Both the position numbers and the translations under genes were made by a program. The notes under the pieces were generated by a model. It searched no databases and was not told the DNA's origin. It saw only the letters and a program-made list of their open reading frames with translations. Shown piece by piece: positions 24,625-33,974 of a DNA stretch of 64,000 bases. The DNA is from Bacteroidales bacterium (GTDB lineage: Bacteria; Bacteroidota; Bacteroidia; Bacteroidales; P3): assembly GCA_017561155.1 (NCBI GenBank), contig JAFZDP010000034.1, positions 25,170 to 89,169 of the forward strand, in the 5' to 3' direction. Each line of letters starts with the position of its first letter. Positions within the stretch are counted from its first letter, which is position 1.

Positions 24625-26141
24625 CTGAAGTCGGTCAGCACTTTTATGGCTTCGGCACGTTTGCCTTCTTGCATTAGCTGTAGGGCTTGTGCCTCTATGG
24701 CGACACGTTGTTTTATAAAGTCGGCTTGCATAGGCACCCAGGCGGCGTCGACGGTTTTGCGCATGTCGCCCCAGCGTTTGGCTGCCAATGTTCCCAATCG
24801 GTTGAATGCCCACCATGCTGCTTTGCGGCTGAAGCCGGTTTCGCGGCCGCAGGTTTTGTAGGTTTCGGGCATGTCGGTAATGTTGGCGTAGAACGGCACG
24901 TAGATGGACGATGCCACGTTGTCCAGTGCCAGCCAGCATAGTCCGCCCACTTCGTCGGGCATGTCGTTGCGGCATTGCAATATGGTTGCATACACGGTAA
25001 AGTGCACTGCTATGGAGCGTTCGCCAAGGGCGTGCCAGCCACCGTTCACTTTGTGTAGTGCCAACTCGTCGGATTTCATAAAGGGGTTGGCAAGTGGCGA
25101 TATCACGGTTTTGCCTTCTTTGTTGGTAACGGTCAGGTTTTTGCGCATGTCGTATTCGGTGCCTTCGTAGTAGTCTTTGAATACTCGCATCATGTCCTCG
25201 ATGCTTACCAACGAATCGGGCTTAACCGAGAAGGGGTAGTTTTCGGCGTTGGGGTCCAGCTTCAACGACGGAGCAAGCAGGTCGTACACACGCCATTCGC
25301 GTCGGCGACATGCCAACATTGTGCGGCTTTGTGGGGCGTAGGCGTAGGCAAAGTTGAATGGTTTGCCGCTTTTTTTGCTCCACCAGCCCATTTCTTCGGC
25401 AAGGCTGTACACGTTGTCCGAAGCCATAAAGTAGTCTTTGTCTTTTAGGTTTATCTCTTTTATTGTCGATGCGTTGGCGTTTACGGCAATGTGGTCGTCC
25501 GGCACACGTTGTGCTGCCCACACTGCACCGCGTTTGCCTTCGCCGGGGCCGTATATCTCAAGGTGCCACACTTCGTTCTTGTCGGCAATCGTCAGGCATT
25601 CGCCGGCATCGTTCCAGCCGTATTCTTTAAGCAGTTCGCCGGCAGTGCGTATGGCTTGGCGTGCTGTGCTGCAACGTTGTAGCAGTAGCATGCAAAGGCG
25701 TTGGCAGTCTATCAGTCCGCTGTCGGACTGCAGCTCTTTGCGTCCGCCTATGGTGGATTCGCCTATGGCCAATTGTTTCTCGTTCATACAGGGGTAGGCG
25801 GTGTTTAGGAATTGGTATGTGTGTTCGGCTTGTGGTATTTCGCCTATCTCGATGTTTTCGTACTTAGGCATTTTGCCTTCCACCTTTGGCGCCCAACGGC
25901 GTAGGTACATCTTTTGCATGTCGCCCTTGGCATAGTCGCGTGCAGGTTCAACCCACACATTGGTGCGTGTGCGGTGGCTGTCGTCGGTGTGCGAAGTCAT
26001 CACCGAACCATCTTTCGAGGCTTTTTTGCCCACGGTTATAGTGGTGCATTCCATGCCTTGTGTTTCTTCGTCGGGGCTCATACCCTGAGCCATTGCGTTC
26101 AGTGTGAAGAACGCCAGTAGTAGTGTAAATACTTTTTTCAT
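24543..26141 (-). CDS. C69-family dipeptidase (PepD-like), exported
   Basis: A 532-aa Ntn-hydrolase. The signal peptide (MKKVFTLLLAFFTLNAMAQ) is followed by the cysteine expected to become the N-terminal nucleophile in GMECTTITVGKKAS (about residue 31), then TSHTDDSH, the usual C69 block. Family members cleave dipeptides; an export signal is common in Bacteroidales. Length is normal. GC content is higher than that of the R-M cassette beside it. Its last codons come from the right copy of the 97-bp repeat, so insertion of the cassette left the protein intact. A TACCTTTG promoter lies upstream. Confidence 0.9.
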   Translation of the reverse strand: MKKVFTLLLAFFTLNAMAQGMSPDEETQGMECTTITVGKKASKDGSVMTSHTDDSHRTRTNVWVEPARDYAKGDMQKMYLRRWAPKVEGKMPKYENIEIGEIPQAEHTYQFLNTAYPCMNEKQLAIGESTIGGRKELQSDSGLIDCQRLCMLLLQRCSTARQAIRTAGELLKEYGWNDAGECLTIADKNEVWHLEIYGPGEGKRGAVWAAQRVPDDHIAVNANASTIKEINLKDKDYFMASDNVYSLAEEMGWWSKKSGKPFNFAYAYAPQSRTMLACRRREWRVYDLLAPSLKLDPNAENYPFSVKPDSLVSIEDMMRVFKDYYEGTEYDMRKNLTVTNKEGKTVISPLANPFMKSDELALHKVNGGWHALGERSIAVHFTVYATILQCRNDMPDEVGGLCWLALDNVASSIYVPFYANITDMPETYKTCGRETGFSRKAAWWAFNRLGTLAAKRWGDMRKTVDAAWVPMQADFIKQRVAIEAQALQLMQEGKRAEAIKVLTDFSNTCGNAAVDKAWETGDLIWTTFDGRW

Positions 26142-26191
26142 TGTTATGTATGTTTATTATTACTATTATATTTATCGTAGCTATCGGCTTG

Positions 26192-26199
26192 CAAAGGTA
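26192..26199 (-). promoter_or_regulatory. Bacteroidetes -7 promoter element (TACCTTTG)
   Basis: On the minus strand TACCTTTGCAAGC lies about 50 bp before the dipeptidase start. Confidence 0.65.
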
Positions 26200-26235
26200 C
26201 GACTTTTTTTTGAATGGGTGGGGGTGTGGTTCGGA

Positions 26236-26270
26236 TAAAAAAAGCGAAGAAAGAACAATCCTTTCTTCGC
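26236..26270 (-). terminator. Rho-independent terminator
   Basis: On the minus strand the stem GCGAAGAAAG / CTTTCTTCGC is followed by TTTTTTT. It lies right after the 142-aa exported-protein gene. Confidence 0.88.
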
Positions 26271-26285
26271 CGTGGGTAATTAGGT

Positions 26286-26714
26286 TTATTTTATGGGCTT
26301 AAGTTTCAGCTTTACTTTGTCGCCTGCAATTAAGGTATATTCGGACTCGTTGTTTTTCTGAACAACTATCTCGCCATCTTCTTCTGCACTTTTGTATATC
26401 CATTTATCTTTTTGAGCCGACAAAAGTTTGACAGCTTCTTTGCCTATTTCCTCGCCTTTTTCGTTGAATAACACGAAGGCCTCATCGGTTATGGCAAGGG
26501 TTTGTGGAACCAAATCGTTCATGTCTATTTCTGCCAATGCCAACAATGCAACGGCAAAAATTGCATCACTGCTTAAAGAACTATCTGCAATTTCTTGGCT
26601 CAACAGCGGAAACGGCATAGACGACTCTTTAATATTAATACTATACTTCCCCACTTGGCACTGTGCCGAAAAGGAAAGGGTCAAAATGCAGAATGCTAAA
26701 ATTAATTTTTTCAT
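26286..26714 (-). CDS. Small exported protein of unknown function
   Basis: A 142-aa protein from ATG 26712-26714 (MKKLILAFCILTLSFSAQCQ, a signal peptide with a final Cys too far from a good lipobox to be sure). The mature part is acidic and beta-rich with TLIAGDKVKLKLKPIK at the end. No family is recognised. It is an isolated transcription unit with its own promoter and terminator. Confidence 0.72.
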   Translation of the reverse strand: MKKLILAFCILTLSFSAQCQVGKYSINIKESSMPFPLLSQEIADSSLSSDAIFAVALLALAEIDMNDLVPQTLAITDEAFVLFNEKGEEIGKEAVKLLSAQKDKWIYKSAEEDGEIVVQKNNESEYTLIAGDKVKLKLKPIK

Positions 26715-26797
26715 TGTTCTAAAGATGTTTTGTTTTGTGTTGTTAAACAATATGATACGTTGAATGTTGCTTTGTTTGCTATATCTTGATAACGTTG

Positions 26798-26805
26798 CAA
26801 ATGTA
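26798..26805 (-). promoter_or_regulatory. Bacteroidetes -7 promoter element (TACATTTG)
   Basis: On the minus strand TACATTTGCAACG lies 84 bp upstream of the small exported-protein gene. Confidence 0.55.
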
Positions 26806-27070
26806 CAAAAAAAATCAGATATAAAAGTTAAAAGACAGACGCGATGGAAAATTATTTATTTTCTGTATGTTTTTGGGGCAAAAAAAGAACAAAAATCTGC
26901 TATTAATAGTGTTTTGATACGTTATTTGTTTGCATAAACAGCAAAAGAGAAGAAACAAGAATAAAAAATGAGCAGAATTTAAATGTTGTTTATCAGAATA
27001 GTAAAGAATAATGTATGTTTGTTGATAAAAATAAAAGAATATTTATGCCATATAATTGAAAAAATGGTTG

Positions 27071-27078
27071 TATCTTTG
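27071..27078 (+). promoter_or_regulatory. Promoter of the pyrB leader (TATCTTTG)
   Basis: TATCTTTGCACCC lies 22 bp before the leader ORF and 180 bp before pyrB. The stretch 26806-27070 before it holds AT-rich sequence with no visible gene. Confidence 0.7.
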
Positions 27079-27100
27079 CACCCGAATTTTGAATTAAAAG

Positions 27101-27181
27101 ATGAAACAAAGAACTAATAATATAATTGTTGTAAATGTAGCGATGCCAGAAAGCATCGAAGAAATAATTGTTATTGGTTGA
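27101..27181 (+). CDS. 26-codon leader peptide upstream of pyrB
   Basis: An ATG reading MKQRTNNIIVVNVAMPE... ends in EEIIVIG and TGA at 27179-27181. The stop codon abuts a small terminator hairpin, the geometry of leader peptides in transcription attenuation. It is rich in Asn, Ile and Val codons that use many T bases, so a UTP-sensitive coupling as in enterobacterial pyrBI control is conceivable. No experimental support can be drawn from the sequence alone. Confidence 0.5.
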   Translation: MKQRTNNIIVVNVAMPESIEEIIVIG

Positions 27182-27210
27182 GGCGACTTATTTGGGTCGC
27201 TTTTTTTGTA
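27181..27210 (+). terminator. Attenuator-like terminator in the pyrB leader
   Basis: AGGCGAC / GGTCGCT around loop TTATTTG is followed by TTTTTTT, immediately after the leader stop codon and 48 bp before pyrB. A terminator here only makes sense if pyrBI is controlled by read-through. Confidence 0.7.
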
Positions 27211-27257
27211 TCAAAAAGAAAATATTAAAAGGTAAAACAATATAAATAGAAAGAACT

Positions 27258-28175
27258 ATGAGTAATTTAAAAGGACGTAATCTTATTTCAATTACCGATT
27301 TCACCAAAGAAGAATATATTCAAATATTGGATATAGCGGAAGAGTTTGAAAAGAATCCCAAGCAAGCTATTTTGAACGACAAAGTTGTGGCTACATTGTT
27401 TTTCGAACCTTCGACACGTACACGTTTGAGCTTCGAAAGTGCTGCCAACCAATTAGGTGCTCGTATAATAGGCTTTAGCGATCCGGGAGGAACAAGTGTG
27501 CAAAAAGGCGAATCGCTACACGATACTATAACAATGGTAAGTAGCTACTCTGACCTTATTGTAATGAGAAATCCTCGCGAAGGTAGTTCTCGCTACGCAA
27601 GCGAAGTATCGAATGTTCCGGTGATAAATGCCGGTGATGGTGCCAACCAACACCCTACTCAATGTATGCTTGACCTTTACTCTATCAGAAAAACACAAGG
27701 TACATTGGACAACTTGAATATAGCATTGGTGGGCGATTTGAAATACGGACGTACAGTTCACTCGCTTACTCAAGCTATGAGCAACTTTAATACTACATTC
27801 CACTTTGTTTCGCCAGACGAATTGAAGATGCCCGAATCGGTAAAAATGTCGGTACGCGATGCTAAACTAAACTACTACGAATACTCTGACATGAACGAAA
27901 TAATATCTACAGCCGATATTATTTATATGACAAGAGTTCAACGCGAACGTTTCCCAGATCAAATAGAATACGAACGTGTAAAAGATTCTTGTATTCTTAC
28001 AGCAAGCATGCTAAAAGGTTGCAAAGAAAATATGCGCATACTTCACCCACTACCACGCGTAAACGAAATCACTACCGATGTTGACAAAACTCCATACGCT
28101 TACTACTTCCAACAAGCACAAAACGGAGTATATGTTCGTCAGGCATTGATAGCTGCAATATTGGGTGTTAGATAA
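27258..28175 (+). CDS. pyrB: Aspartate carbamoyltransferase, catalytic chain
   Basis: A 305-aa enzyme making N-carbamoyl-aspartate in pyrimidine synthesis. The carbamoyl-phosphate motif [13 protein letters not shown] (about residue 49) is complete. The 80s loop [14 protein letters not shown] and the [10 protein letters not shown] and HPLPRVNEI motifs are also present. It is followed 40 bp later by the regulatory chain gene, so a class B, allosteric holoenzyme is expected. Expression is probably set by the attenuator upstream. Confidence 0.97.
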   Translation: MSNLKGRNLISITDFTKEEYIQILDIAEEFEKNPKQAILNDKVVATLFFEPSTRTRLSFESAANQLGARIIGFSDPGGTSVQKGESLHDTITMVSSYSDLIVMRNPREGSSRYASEVSNVPVINAGDGANQHPTQCMLDLYSIRKTQGTLDNLNIALVGDLKYGRTVHSLTQAMSNFNTTFHFVSPDELKMPESVKMSVRDAKLNYYEYSDMNEIISTADIIYMTRVQRERFPDQIEYERVKDSCILTASMLKGCKENMRILHPLPRVNEITTDVDKTPYAYYFQQAQNGVYVRQALIAAILGVR

Positions 28176-28215
28176 TAAAAATAAATGTTTTACAAGATAA
28201 ATATATATTAATACA

Positions 28216-28680
28216 ATGGAAAAAGGTAAAAAAGAATTAGTAGTATCGGCTATAGATAATGGTACTGTTATAGACCATATACCAACACATGCAGTATATC
28301 GTGTAATACATATTTTAGGATTGGAAAACTACGAAGACGAAGTACTTATCGGGTATAATTTGGAAAGTAAAAAACTTGGCAAAAAAGGTATCATAAAGAT
28401 AAAAAACAAGTTCTTTGAAAAAGACCAGATAAACAAAATAGCACTTGTTGCACCTATGGCAAGTCTTATCGTGATAAAGAACTACGAAGTGGTTGAAAAA
28501 ATAAGAACAGAAATTCCTGACAAAATAGAAGGAATAGTAAAATGTGTAAACCCAAAATGTATTACAAACTCGGAAGTAATACGCACTAAATTCGATGTGG
28601 TAGACAAAGAAAACTTAGAGTTGAGATGTCACTACTGCGAAAAATTTACTTCGAAAGATACAATTAGTTTTGTAGAATAA
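28216..28680 (+). CDS. pyrI: Aspartate carbamoyltransferase, regulatory chain
   Basis: A 154-aa nucleotide-binding subunit. The N-terminal allosteric domain contains IDHIPTHAVYRVIHIL. The C-terminal zinc domain carries the four cysteines as CVNPKC and CHYC. It assembles with PyrB in the cytosol and conveys CTP/ATP control. It ends at a strong terminator. Confidence 0.97.
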   Translation: MEKGKKELVVSAIDNGTVIDHIPTHAVYRVIHILGLENYEDEVLIGYNLESKKLGKKGIIKIKNKFFEKDQINKIALVAPMASLIVIKNYEVVEKIRTEIPDKIEGIVKCVNPKCITNSEVIRTKFDVVDKENLELRCHYCEKFTSKDTISFVE

Positions 28681-28702
28681 TCATAAAGTAGATTTATAAC
28701 TT

Positions 28703-28745
28703 AAAAAGCGGAGCATATCTAAATCGATATGCTCCGCTTTTTTTG
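28703..28745 (+). terminator. Terminator of pyrBI
   Basis: A perfect 17-bp stem, AAAGCGGAGCATATC / GATATGCTCCGCTTT core, with loop TAAATC and a run of T. Confidence 0.93.
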
Positions 28746-28746
28746 T

Positions 28747-28815
28747 GGTATACTGTTGATGGAATGATGCCCGGGTGTGAGTAGAATCACGCTATATTGT
28801 CGTGACGTTTATACA
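28747..28815. repeat. Intergenic hairpin repeat, copy 2
   Basis: GGTATACTGTTGATGG, CCCGGGTGTGA, TCACGCTATATTGTCGTGA and GTTTATAC occur in series. The same blocks make up the repeat at 52494-52576, and TATATTGTCGT is shared with 7382-7429. The remaining bases to 29145 are AT-rich without a visible gene. Confidence 0.6.
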
Positions 28816-29145
28816 TAGGAGAGAATTGGCGGAATGCAACGTTTGCTGTTTGTATGTTTGTAATGGTAAAATATATGGTTCAAATCGTGATAAGATAAGG
28901 TTGTGTGGAAGTGGTGTATTTTGTTGATATATAGTGTTATAATTGGAAATATTGTTTGTTTGACAACTAAAGTGTAAAAAAGAAGGTAAAAAATGAAAAA
29001 ACGAACATTAAATTGTGGATAAAAAAACGAATAAATCAAGAAGATAGGTAAAATATTTTTATTTGTATATGTGTGATAATTAGTGATTTATTATTTATGT
29101 GATAAAAAAAAAGGAAAAATGCTTTTCTGATTCAAAAAAAAGACG

Positions 29146-29153
29146 TACTTTTG
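29146..29153 (+). promoter_or_regulatory. Promoter of rpsO (TACTTTTG)
   Basis: TACTTTTGCACAA lies 50 bp before rpsO and matches TAnnTTTG. Confidence 0.7.
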
Positions 29154-29202
29154 CACAACGATTGTAATGTAAATATAAAGATAAAAATAATAGAATAAAG
29201 AT

Positions 29203-29472
29203 ATGTATTTATCAGTAGAAAAGAAAAAAGAGATTTTTGCAAAGTTCGGTAAATCGGAAGCAGATACTGGATCACCAGAAGCTCAAATAGCATTGTTTTC
29301 GTACAGAATTCAACATTTGACCGAACACATGAAAAAACAACGTAAAGATTTAGGAACACAACGTTCGTTGGTACGTTTGGTAGGAAAACGTAGACGTTTA
29401 TTAGATTATTTGAAAGAAAACGATATCGAACGTTACCGTGCTATTATTAAAGAATTGAATATAAGAAAATAG
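29203..29472 (+). CDS. rpsO: 30S ribosomal protein S15
   Basis: An 89-aa protein with the S15 core: GSPEAQIALFSYRIQHLTEH, then LVRLVGKRRRLLDYL. It binds 16S rRNA in the platform of the small subunit. Its position just before pnp is the widely conserved order. Confidence 0.98.
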   Translation: MYLSVEKKKEIFAKFGKSEADTGSPEAQIALFSYRIQHLTEHMKKQRKDLGTQRSLVRLVGKRRRLLDYLKENDIERYRAIIKELNIRK

Positions 29473-29499
29473 TTTTTCATATTTATTTGGTTATGGTTG

Positions 29500-29529
29500 A
29501 AGGCAATTAGAGTCTAATTGCCTTTTTTT
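29500..29529 (+). terminator. Terminator between rpsO and pnp
   Basis: The perfect stem AAGGCAATTAG / CTAATTGCCTT with loop AGT is followed by TTTTT. Confidence 0.92.
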
Positions 29530-29594
29530 GTTTATAAAGAAGTACATACATGACGATTGTATGTATATTAGTTGATAAATAGAGAGATAATAAG

Positions 29595-31823
29595 ATGAAC
29601 ATTGTAAAAAAAACTATCGATTTAGGTAATGGACAAATTATCGAAATCGAAACAGGAAAGTTGGCCAAACAAGCAGATGGTTCAGCAGTGGTTCGTATGA
29701 ACAATACTATGCTTTTGGCAACAGTATGTGCTAAAAAAGAAGCCGGCGAAAATGTAGATTTTATGCCGCTTACAGTAGAGTATCAAGAAAAATATGCTGC
29801 TATGGGTCGTTTCCCTGGCGGATTTTTTAAACGCGAAGCACGTCCTTCAGAATACGAAATTTTGATTGCACGTTTGGTAGATAGAGCTTTGCGTCCTCTT
29901 TTCCCGGATGATTTTCATGCCGAAGTTCAAGTACAAATTACTTTGATTTCCGGCGATAGAAATACAGCACCAGATGCATTGGCTGCATTGGCTGCTGCTG
30001 CTGCATTGGCAGTATCTGATATTCCATTCAACGGACCGGTATCGGAAGTGAGAGTATCGTATCTAAATGGTCAGTTTGTTATCAACCCACCATTGCAAGA
30101 TATCGAAGAAGCTGATTTAGATTTAATAGTAGCTGCTACCAACGAAAACATTATGATGGTAGAAGGCGAAATGAAAGAAGTATCGGAAGAATTGATGTTG
30201 GAAGCATTGAAAACTGCTCATAGTGCAATACGTATCCAATGCGATGCTTTGGCTGAACTTACAATTGCTGCCGGAAAAACAGAAAAACGTGAATATTGTC
30301 ACGAAGTTAACGATTTTGAATTCAAAGCTCAAATGCACGAGGCCGTATATCAAAAATGTTACGATTTTGCTAAGCAAGGTATTCCTAACAAACATATGCG
30401 TTCGGAAGGCTTCGAAGCTATTAAGGCTGAGTTTGTAGAATCGTTGGCATTGGCCGAAGACGAATTGAAAGAAAAATCGTTCATGATAGATCGTTATTTC
30501 CACGATATCGAAAAAGAAGCTATGCGCGACATGGTTCTTGCAGAACGTACTCGTTTAGACGGTCGTAAATTGGATGAAATACGTCCAATATGGTGCGAGA
30601 TAGATTACTTGCCATCTGCTCATGGTTCGTCAATCTTTACTCGTGGCGAAACTCAATCGTTGTCGACAGTTACATTGGGAACAAAACTTGATGAACAAAT
30701 GATTGACGGAGCTGTAATCGAAGGTACTCGTAATTTTATGTTGCACTACAATTTCCCCGGCTTTGCTACAGGCGAAGTAAAAGGAAATAGAGGTTTGAGC
30801 CGCCGCGAAATAGGACATGGAAACTTAGCATGGCGTGCCTTGAAATATGTTATTCCTACAGGACCTGAAAATCCTTACACAATTCGTGTAGTATCTGATA
30901 TATTGGAATCTAATGGTTCTTCGTCTATGGCAACAGTGTGTGCCGGTACACTTGCATTGATGGATGCCGGTGTTAAGATTAAGAAACCTGTTACAGGTAT
31001 TGCTATGGGATTGATATCTAAGGGTGATAAATGGGCTGTGTTGTCTGATATTTTGGGCGACGAAGACCACCTTGGCGATATGGACTTTAAAGTAACCGGT
31101 ACTCGCGATGGTATCACTGCTTGCCAAATGGATATAAAAGTAGATGGTTTGTCTTACGAAGTGTTGTCGCAAGCATTGGCACAAGCTAATGCCGGTCGTA
31201 TGCATATAATGGATATAATCGAAGCTACAATAAGCCAACCACGCGAAGATTACAAACCTTTCGTTCCACGCATTGTACAAATGGAAATTCCAAAAGAATT
31301 TATTGGAGCTGTTATTGGTACAGGTGGTAAAGTTATTCAAGAAATACAAAAAGAAACCAATTCTGTTATCACTATAGAAGAAAAAGGCGAAGTTGGAGTA
31401 GTAGATATTTCTGCAGTAGATAAAGCTTCTATCGATGCTGCTATCAATTGGATAAAAGGTCTTACAACAGTTCCTGAAGTAGGTCAAGTTTACGAAGGAA
31501 AAGTAAAAAGTATAGTAGATTTTGGAGCTTTTGTAGAAATATTGCCGGGCAAAGAAGGTTTGTTGCATATTTCTGAATATGATTGGACTCGTACCGAATC
31601 GATAAAAGATTTGATGCACGAAGGTGAAGAAGTACAAGTAAAATTGTTGGAAATAGACGAAAAAACAGGAAAACTTCGTTTGTCGAGAAAAGCATTGTTG
31701 CCACGTCCTGAAGGAATGCCGGAACATGAAAGCAGACCTAGAGGCGATCGTAAACCACATCGCGACAATAATAGAGGTGGAAAACCTATGAATCGTGATA
31801 ATAAACCTCGCAACAATCAATAA
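29595..31823 (+). CDS. pnp: Polyribonucleotide nucleotidyltransferase (PNPase)
   Basis: A 742-aa 3'-5' phosphorolytic exonuclease. It has two RNase PH domains ([40 protein letters not shown] and the [12 protein letters not shown] active-site region), a KH domain ([20 protein letters not shown]) and an S1 domain ([29 protein letters not shown]). The C-terminal tail is basic and rich in Arg, Asn and Asp. It is the cytosolic RNA decay enzyme, next to rpsO as usual. Confidence 0.98.
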   Translation: MNIVKKTIDLGNGQIIEIETGKLAKQADGSAVVRMNNTMLLATVCAKKEAGENVDFMPLTVEYQEKYAAMGRFPGGFFKREARPSEYEILIARLVDRALRPLFPDDFHAEVQVQITLISGDRNTAPDALAALAAAAALAVSDIPFNGPVSEVRVSYLNGQFVINPPLQDIEEADLDLIVAATNENIMMVEGEMKEVSEELMLEALKTAHSAIRIQCDALAELTIAAGKTEKREYCHEVNDFEFKAQMHEAVYQKCYDFAKQGIPNKHMRSEGFEAIKAEFVESLALAEDELKEKSFMIDRYFHDIEKEAMRDMVLAERTRLDGRKLDEIRPIWCEIDYLPSAHGSSIFTRGETQSLSTVTLGTKLDEQMIDGAVIEGTRNFMLHYNFPGFATGEVKGNRGLSRREIGHGNLAWRALKYVIPTGPENPYTIRVVSDILESNGSSSMATVCAGTLALMDAGVKIKKPVTGIAMGLISKGDKWAVLSDILGDEDHLGDMDFKVTGTRDGITACQMDIKVDGLSYEVLSQALAQANAGRMHIMDIIEATISQPREDYKPFVPRIVQMEIPKEFIGAVIGTGGKVIQEIQKETNSVITIEEKGEVGVVDISAVDKASIDAAINWIKGLTTVPEVGQVYEGKVKSIVDFGAFVEILPGKEGLLHISEYDWTRTESIKDLMHEGEEVQVKLLEIDEKTGKLRLSRKALLPRPEGMPEHESRPRGDRKPHRDNNRGGKPMNRDNKPRNNQ

Positions 31824-31859
31824 AAATCTTATTCTTGCAAAAGTTTGATAATTACATAT

Positions 31860-31888
31860 AAAGAGGATGAATTTCATCCTCTTTTTTT
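31860..31888 (+). terminator. Terminator of pnp, overlapping a false upstream start of aat
   Basis: The perfect stem AAAGAGGATGA / TCATCCTCTTT with loop ATT and a run of T. The ATG inside its stem at 31867 is in frame with aat but belongs to the hairpin, so the ATG at 31909 is preferred as the start. Confidence 0.92.
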
Positions 31889-31908
31889 CTACTTTAATAT
31901 TTGGATAT

Positions 31909-33087
31909 ATGTTGTTTAAACTTGGTTCGGACTATGAGTTTCCTCATCCTCTTTTGGCAGAAGAAGATGGATTGTTGGCGTTTGGAGGCGATTTGTCGCC
32001 ACAACGATTGTTGGAGGCGTATAGTAATGGCATCTTCCCATGGTTTAACGAGGACGACCCAATAATGTGGTGGGCGTTGAATCCTAGAATGGTGCTTTTG
32101 CCTAACGAATTTCATTGTTCAAAGTCGCTACAGAGGTGTATAAAATCAAATAAGTATGAAGTTAGAATAGATACAAACTTCGAAAAGGTGATACGTTCGT
32201 GTGCAGAAACAAAACGAGAAGGACAAGATGGTACATGGATAAATAATGATATGATTGAAGCTTACACTTTGATGCATTATTTGGGTTATGCACATTCGTT
32301 CGAAGCTTATTATGAAGGTGAATTGGTAGGAGGGCTTTATGGCTTGTCGTTGGGTTGTGCTTTCTTTGGCGAATCGATGTTTGCGCGAATGACAGATGCG
32401 TCAAAGGTCTGCTTTGCTGCTTTGGTAGATTATGCAAAAGAACACAATTTTATGTTTATCGATGCTCAGCAAGAAACTCAACATTTGAAGTCGTTGGGAG
32501 CAAAAACAATAGATATGGAATTGTTTCTTGATATGTTGTCTGAGTCAAACAAGTATGAAACTATTATAGGAAAATGGACAATGAAGACTGATAAAGAAAA
32601 AAGCGTTGTTACACTACTTATTGGAGGTAACCAAGGGAATAGAAAAGGGTTGTTAGACGAAGCATGTGTAGAAATAGAAAAGAGGATAGGTCGAATACAG
32701 CAGAAATCCTCCGTTTATGAAAGTGAAGCATGGGGGTTTGAAGCAGAACAGGATTTTTTGAATCAGGCTATCGTTGTAGAAACAAATCTAAGTCCGATTG
32801 AAGTGCTGGAGAATGCTCTTTTTATAGAATCCATACTAGGACGAGTTAGAACAGGAAAAGGTTATTCTTCCAGAACAATGGATATAGATATAATGTTTAT
32901 CGACGATATTTGTTGCGACATTCCCAAGTTGATTTTGCCACATCCGCGTATACAAGAACGTAATTTTGTTCTTGAACCATTGTGCGAAATTATGCCTAAT
33001 TATGTGCACCCAAAATTGGGAAAAACCATTCAAAATTTGCTAACTAATAGCCCCGATAAAGGAAAAATATCTAAATATATAGAGTGA
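31909..33087 (+). CDS. Fusion of leucyl/phenylalanyl-tRNA-protein transferase and HPPK
   Basis: A 392-aa single open frame. Residues 1-224 are Aat, which adds Leu or Phe to N-degron proteins: FPHPLLAEEDGLLAFGGDLS, YSNGIFPWF, MWWALNPRMVL, GGLYGLSLGCAFFGESMF and FIDAQQETQHLKSLGA. From about 225 the protein is FolK, the pterin pyrophosphokinase of folate synthesis: LLIGGNQGNRKGLL, SVYESEAWGF, QDFLNQAIVVET, RTMDIDIMFID and LPHPRIQERNFVLEPL. No stop codon separates them. An ATG at the junction (32581), preceded by AGGAAAATGG, could give a separate FolK. The two roles are unrelated, so this may be a stop-codon loss rather than a selected fusion. Confidence 0.9.
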   Translation: MLFKLGSDYEFPHPLLAEEDGLLAFGGDLSPQRLLEAYSNGIFPWFNEDDPIMWWALNPRMVLLPNEFHCSKSLQRCIKSNKYEVRIDTNFEKVIRSCAETKREGQDGTWINNDMIEAYTLMHYLGYAHSFEAYYEGELVGGLYGLSLGCAFFGESMFARMTDASKVCFAALVDYAKEHNFMFIDAQQETQHLKSLGAKTIDMELFLDMLSESNKYETIIGKWTMKTDKEKSVVTLLIGGNQGNRKGLLDEACVEIEKRIGRIQQKSSVYESEAWGFEAEQDFLNQAIVVETNLSPIEVLENALFIESILGRVRTGKGYSSRTMDIDIMFIDDICCDIPKLILPHPRIQERNFVLEPLCEIMPNYVHPKLGKTIQNLLTNSPDKGKISKYIE

Positions 33088-33177
33088 AAGTAGTGGAAAT
33101 TTGAATTGTAAAGTGTTGATATATAATATTGGAAAAATAATATTTGCGAAATGCTTTGCTATATGGAAAAAAATTAG

Positions 33178-33185
33178 TATTTTTG
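33178..33185 (+). promoter_or_regulatory. Promoter of rplU-rpmA (TATTTTTG)
   Basis: TATTTTTGCAATT lies 46 bp before rplU. Confidence 0.65.
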
Positions 33186-33231
33186 CAATTCGTTTTAAAA
33201 GATAGAATATAGTAATAATTTCATTAATAAA

Positions 33232-33540
33232 ATGTACGCAATAGTAGAAATAGCAGGAAAGCAATTCAAGGTAGTACAAGATCAAAAAATCTTTGTAAAC
33301 CGTCTTCAAAACGAAGAAGGTAGCCAAGTTTCTTTTGACACCGTGATGCTTAAAGACAATGAAGGAGCTGTAGAAATCGGACAACCTTATATAGCAGGTT
33401 CGAAAGTAACAGTAACTGTTTTGAAACACTTAAAGGGAGACAAAGTATTGGTTTTCCACAAAAAACGTAGAAAAGGTTATCAAAAGATGAATGGTCATCG
33501 TGACTATTTAACTCAAATAAAAATAGATAGCATTCAATAG
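33232..33540 (+). CDS. rplU: 50S ribosomal protein L21
   Basis: A 102-aa protein starting MYAIVEIAGKQFKVVQ. It contains the L21 signature FHKKRRKGYQKMNGHRD near the C-terminus. It binds 23S rRNA. It is cotranscribed with rpmA 66 bp downstream, the universal order. Confidence 0.98.
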   Translation: MYAIVEIAGKQFKVVQDQKIFVNRLQNEEGSQVSFDTVMLKDNEGAVEIGQPYIAGSKVTVTVLKHLKGDKVLVFHKKRRKGYQKMNGHRDYLTQIKIDSIQ

Positions 33541-33606
33541 TTTTTTATCAAGTTTGTAAAAACAGTACAAAGTAAATTAGTAATAACCTATTAAAAAAAA
33601 TATAGT

Positions 33607-33864
33607 ATGGCTCATAAGAAGGGTGTCGGAAGTTCCAGCAACGGTCGTGAATCAGAAAGCAAACGATTGGGAGTTAAAATATATGGTGGTCAAAACTGCA
33701 TAGCAGGTAACATCATAGTACGTCAACGTGGTACCGTACATAACCCAGGAAAAAACGTGGGAATGGGAAAAGATCATACTTTGTATGCTCTTGTAGATGG
33801 TACAGTTGAATTCAGAAAAGGACGTCAAGACAGATCTTTTGTATCTGTAATTCCGGCAGAATAA
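33607..33864 (+). CDS. rpmA: 50S ribosomal protein L27
   Basis: An 85-aa protein starting [20 protein letters not shown], with [20 protein letters not shown]. It has no cleavable N-terminal extension, so the tail that reaches the peptidyl-transferase centre starts directly after Met. Confidence 0.98.
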   Translation: MAHKKGVGSSSNGRESESKRLGVKIYGGQNCIAGNIIVRQRGTVHNPGKNVGMGKDHTLYALVDGTVEFRKGRQDRSFVSVIPAE

Positions 33865-33904
33865 ATAGAAATTCAATAGAGAAGTTTTGTTTCTCATCAT
33901 AGGT

Positions 33905-33939
33905 AAAGGTTGCTTTGATATCGAAGCAACCTTTTTTTG
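33905..33939 (+). terminator. Terminator of rplU-rpmA
   Basis: The stem AAAGGTTGCTT / AAGCAACCTTT with loop TGATATCG is followed by TTTT. Confidence 0.92.
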
Positions 33940-33974
33940 TTTATAGTTTAAATCATATTTCAATATGCTGTTCT

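Noticed and set aside
30825..31877. 350-codon open frame on the minus strand
   Set aside because: It is the antisense of pnp. The composition (rich in Phe, Tyr, Cys) and lack of motifs mark it as a shadow of a strongly biased gene.
31867..31908. Earlier in-frame ATG of aat
   Set aside because: It lies inside the pnp terminator stem and adds a hydrophobic prefix not seen in Aat proteins.
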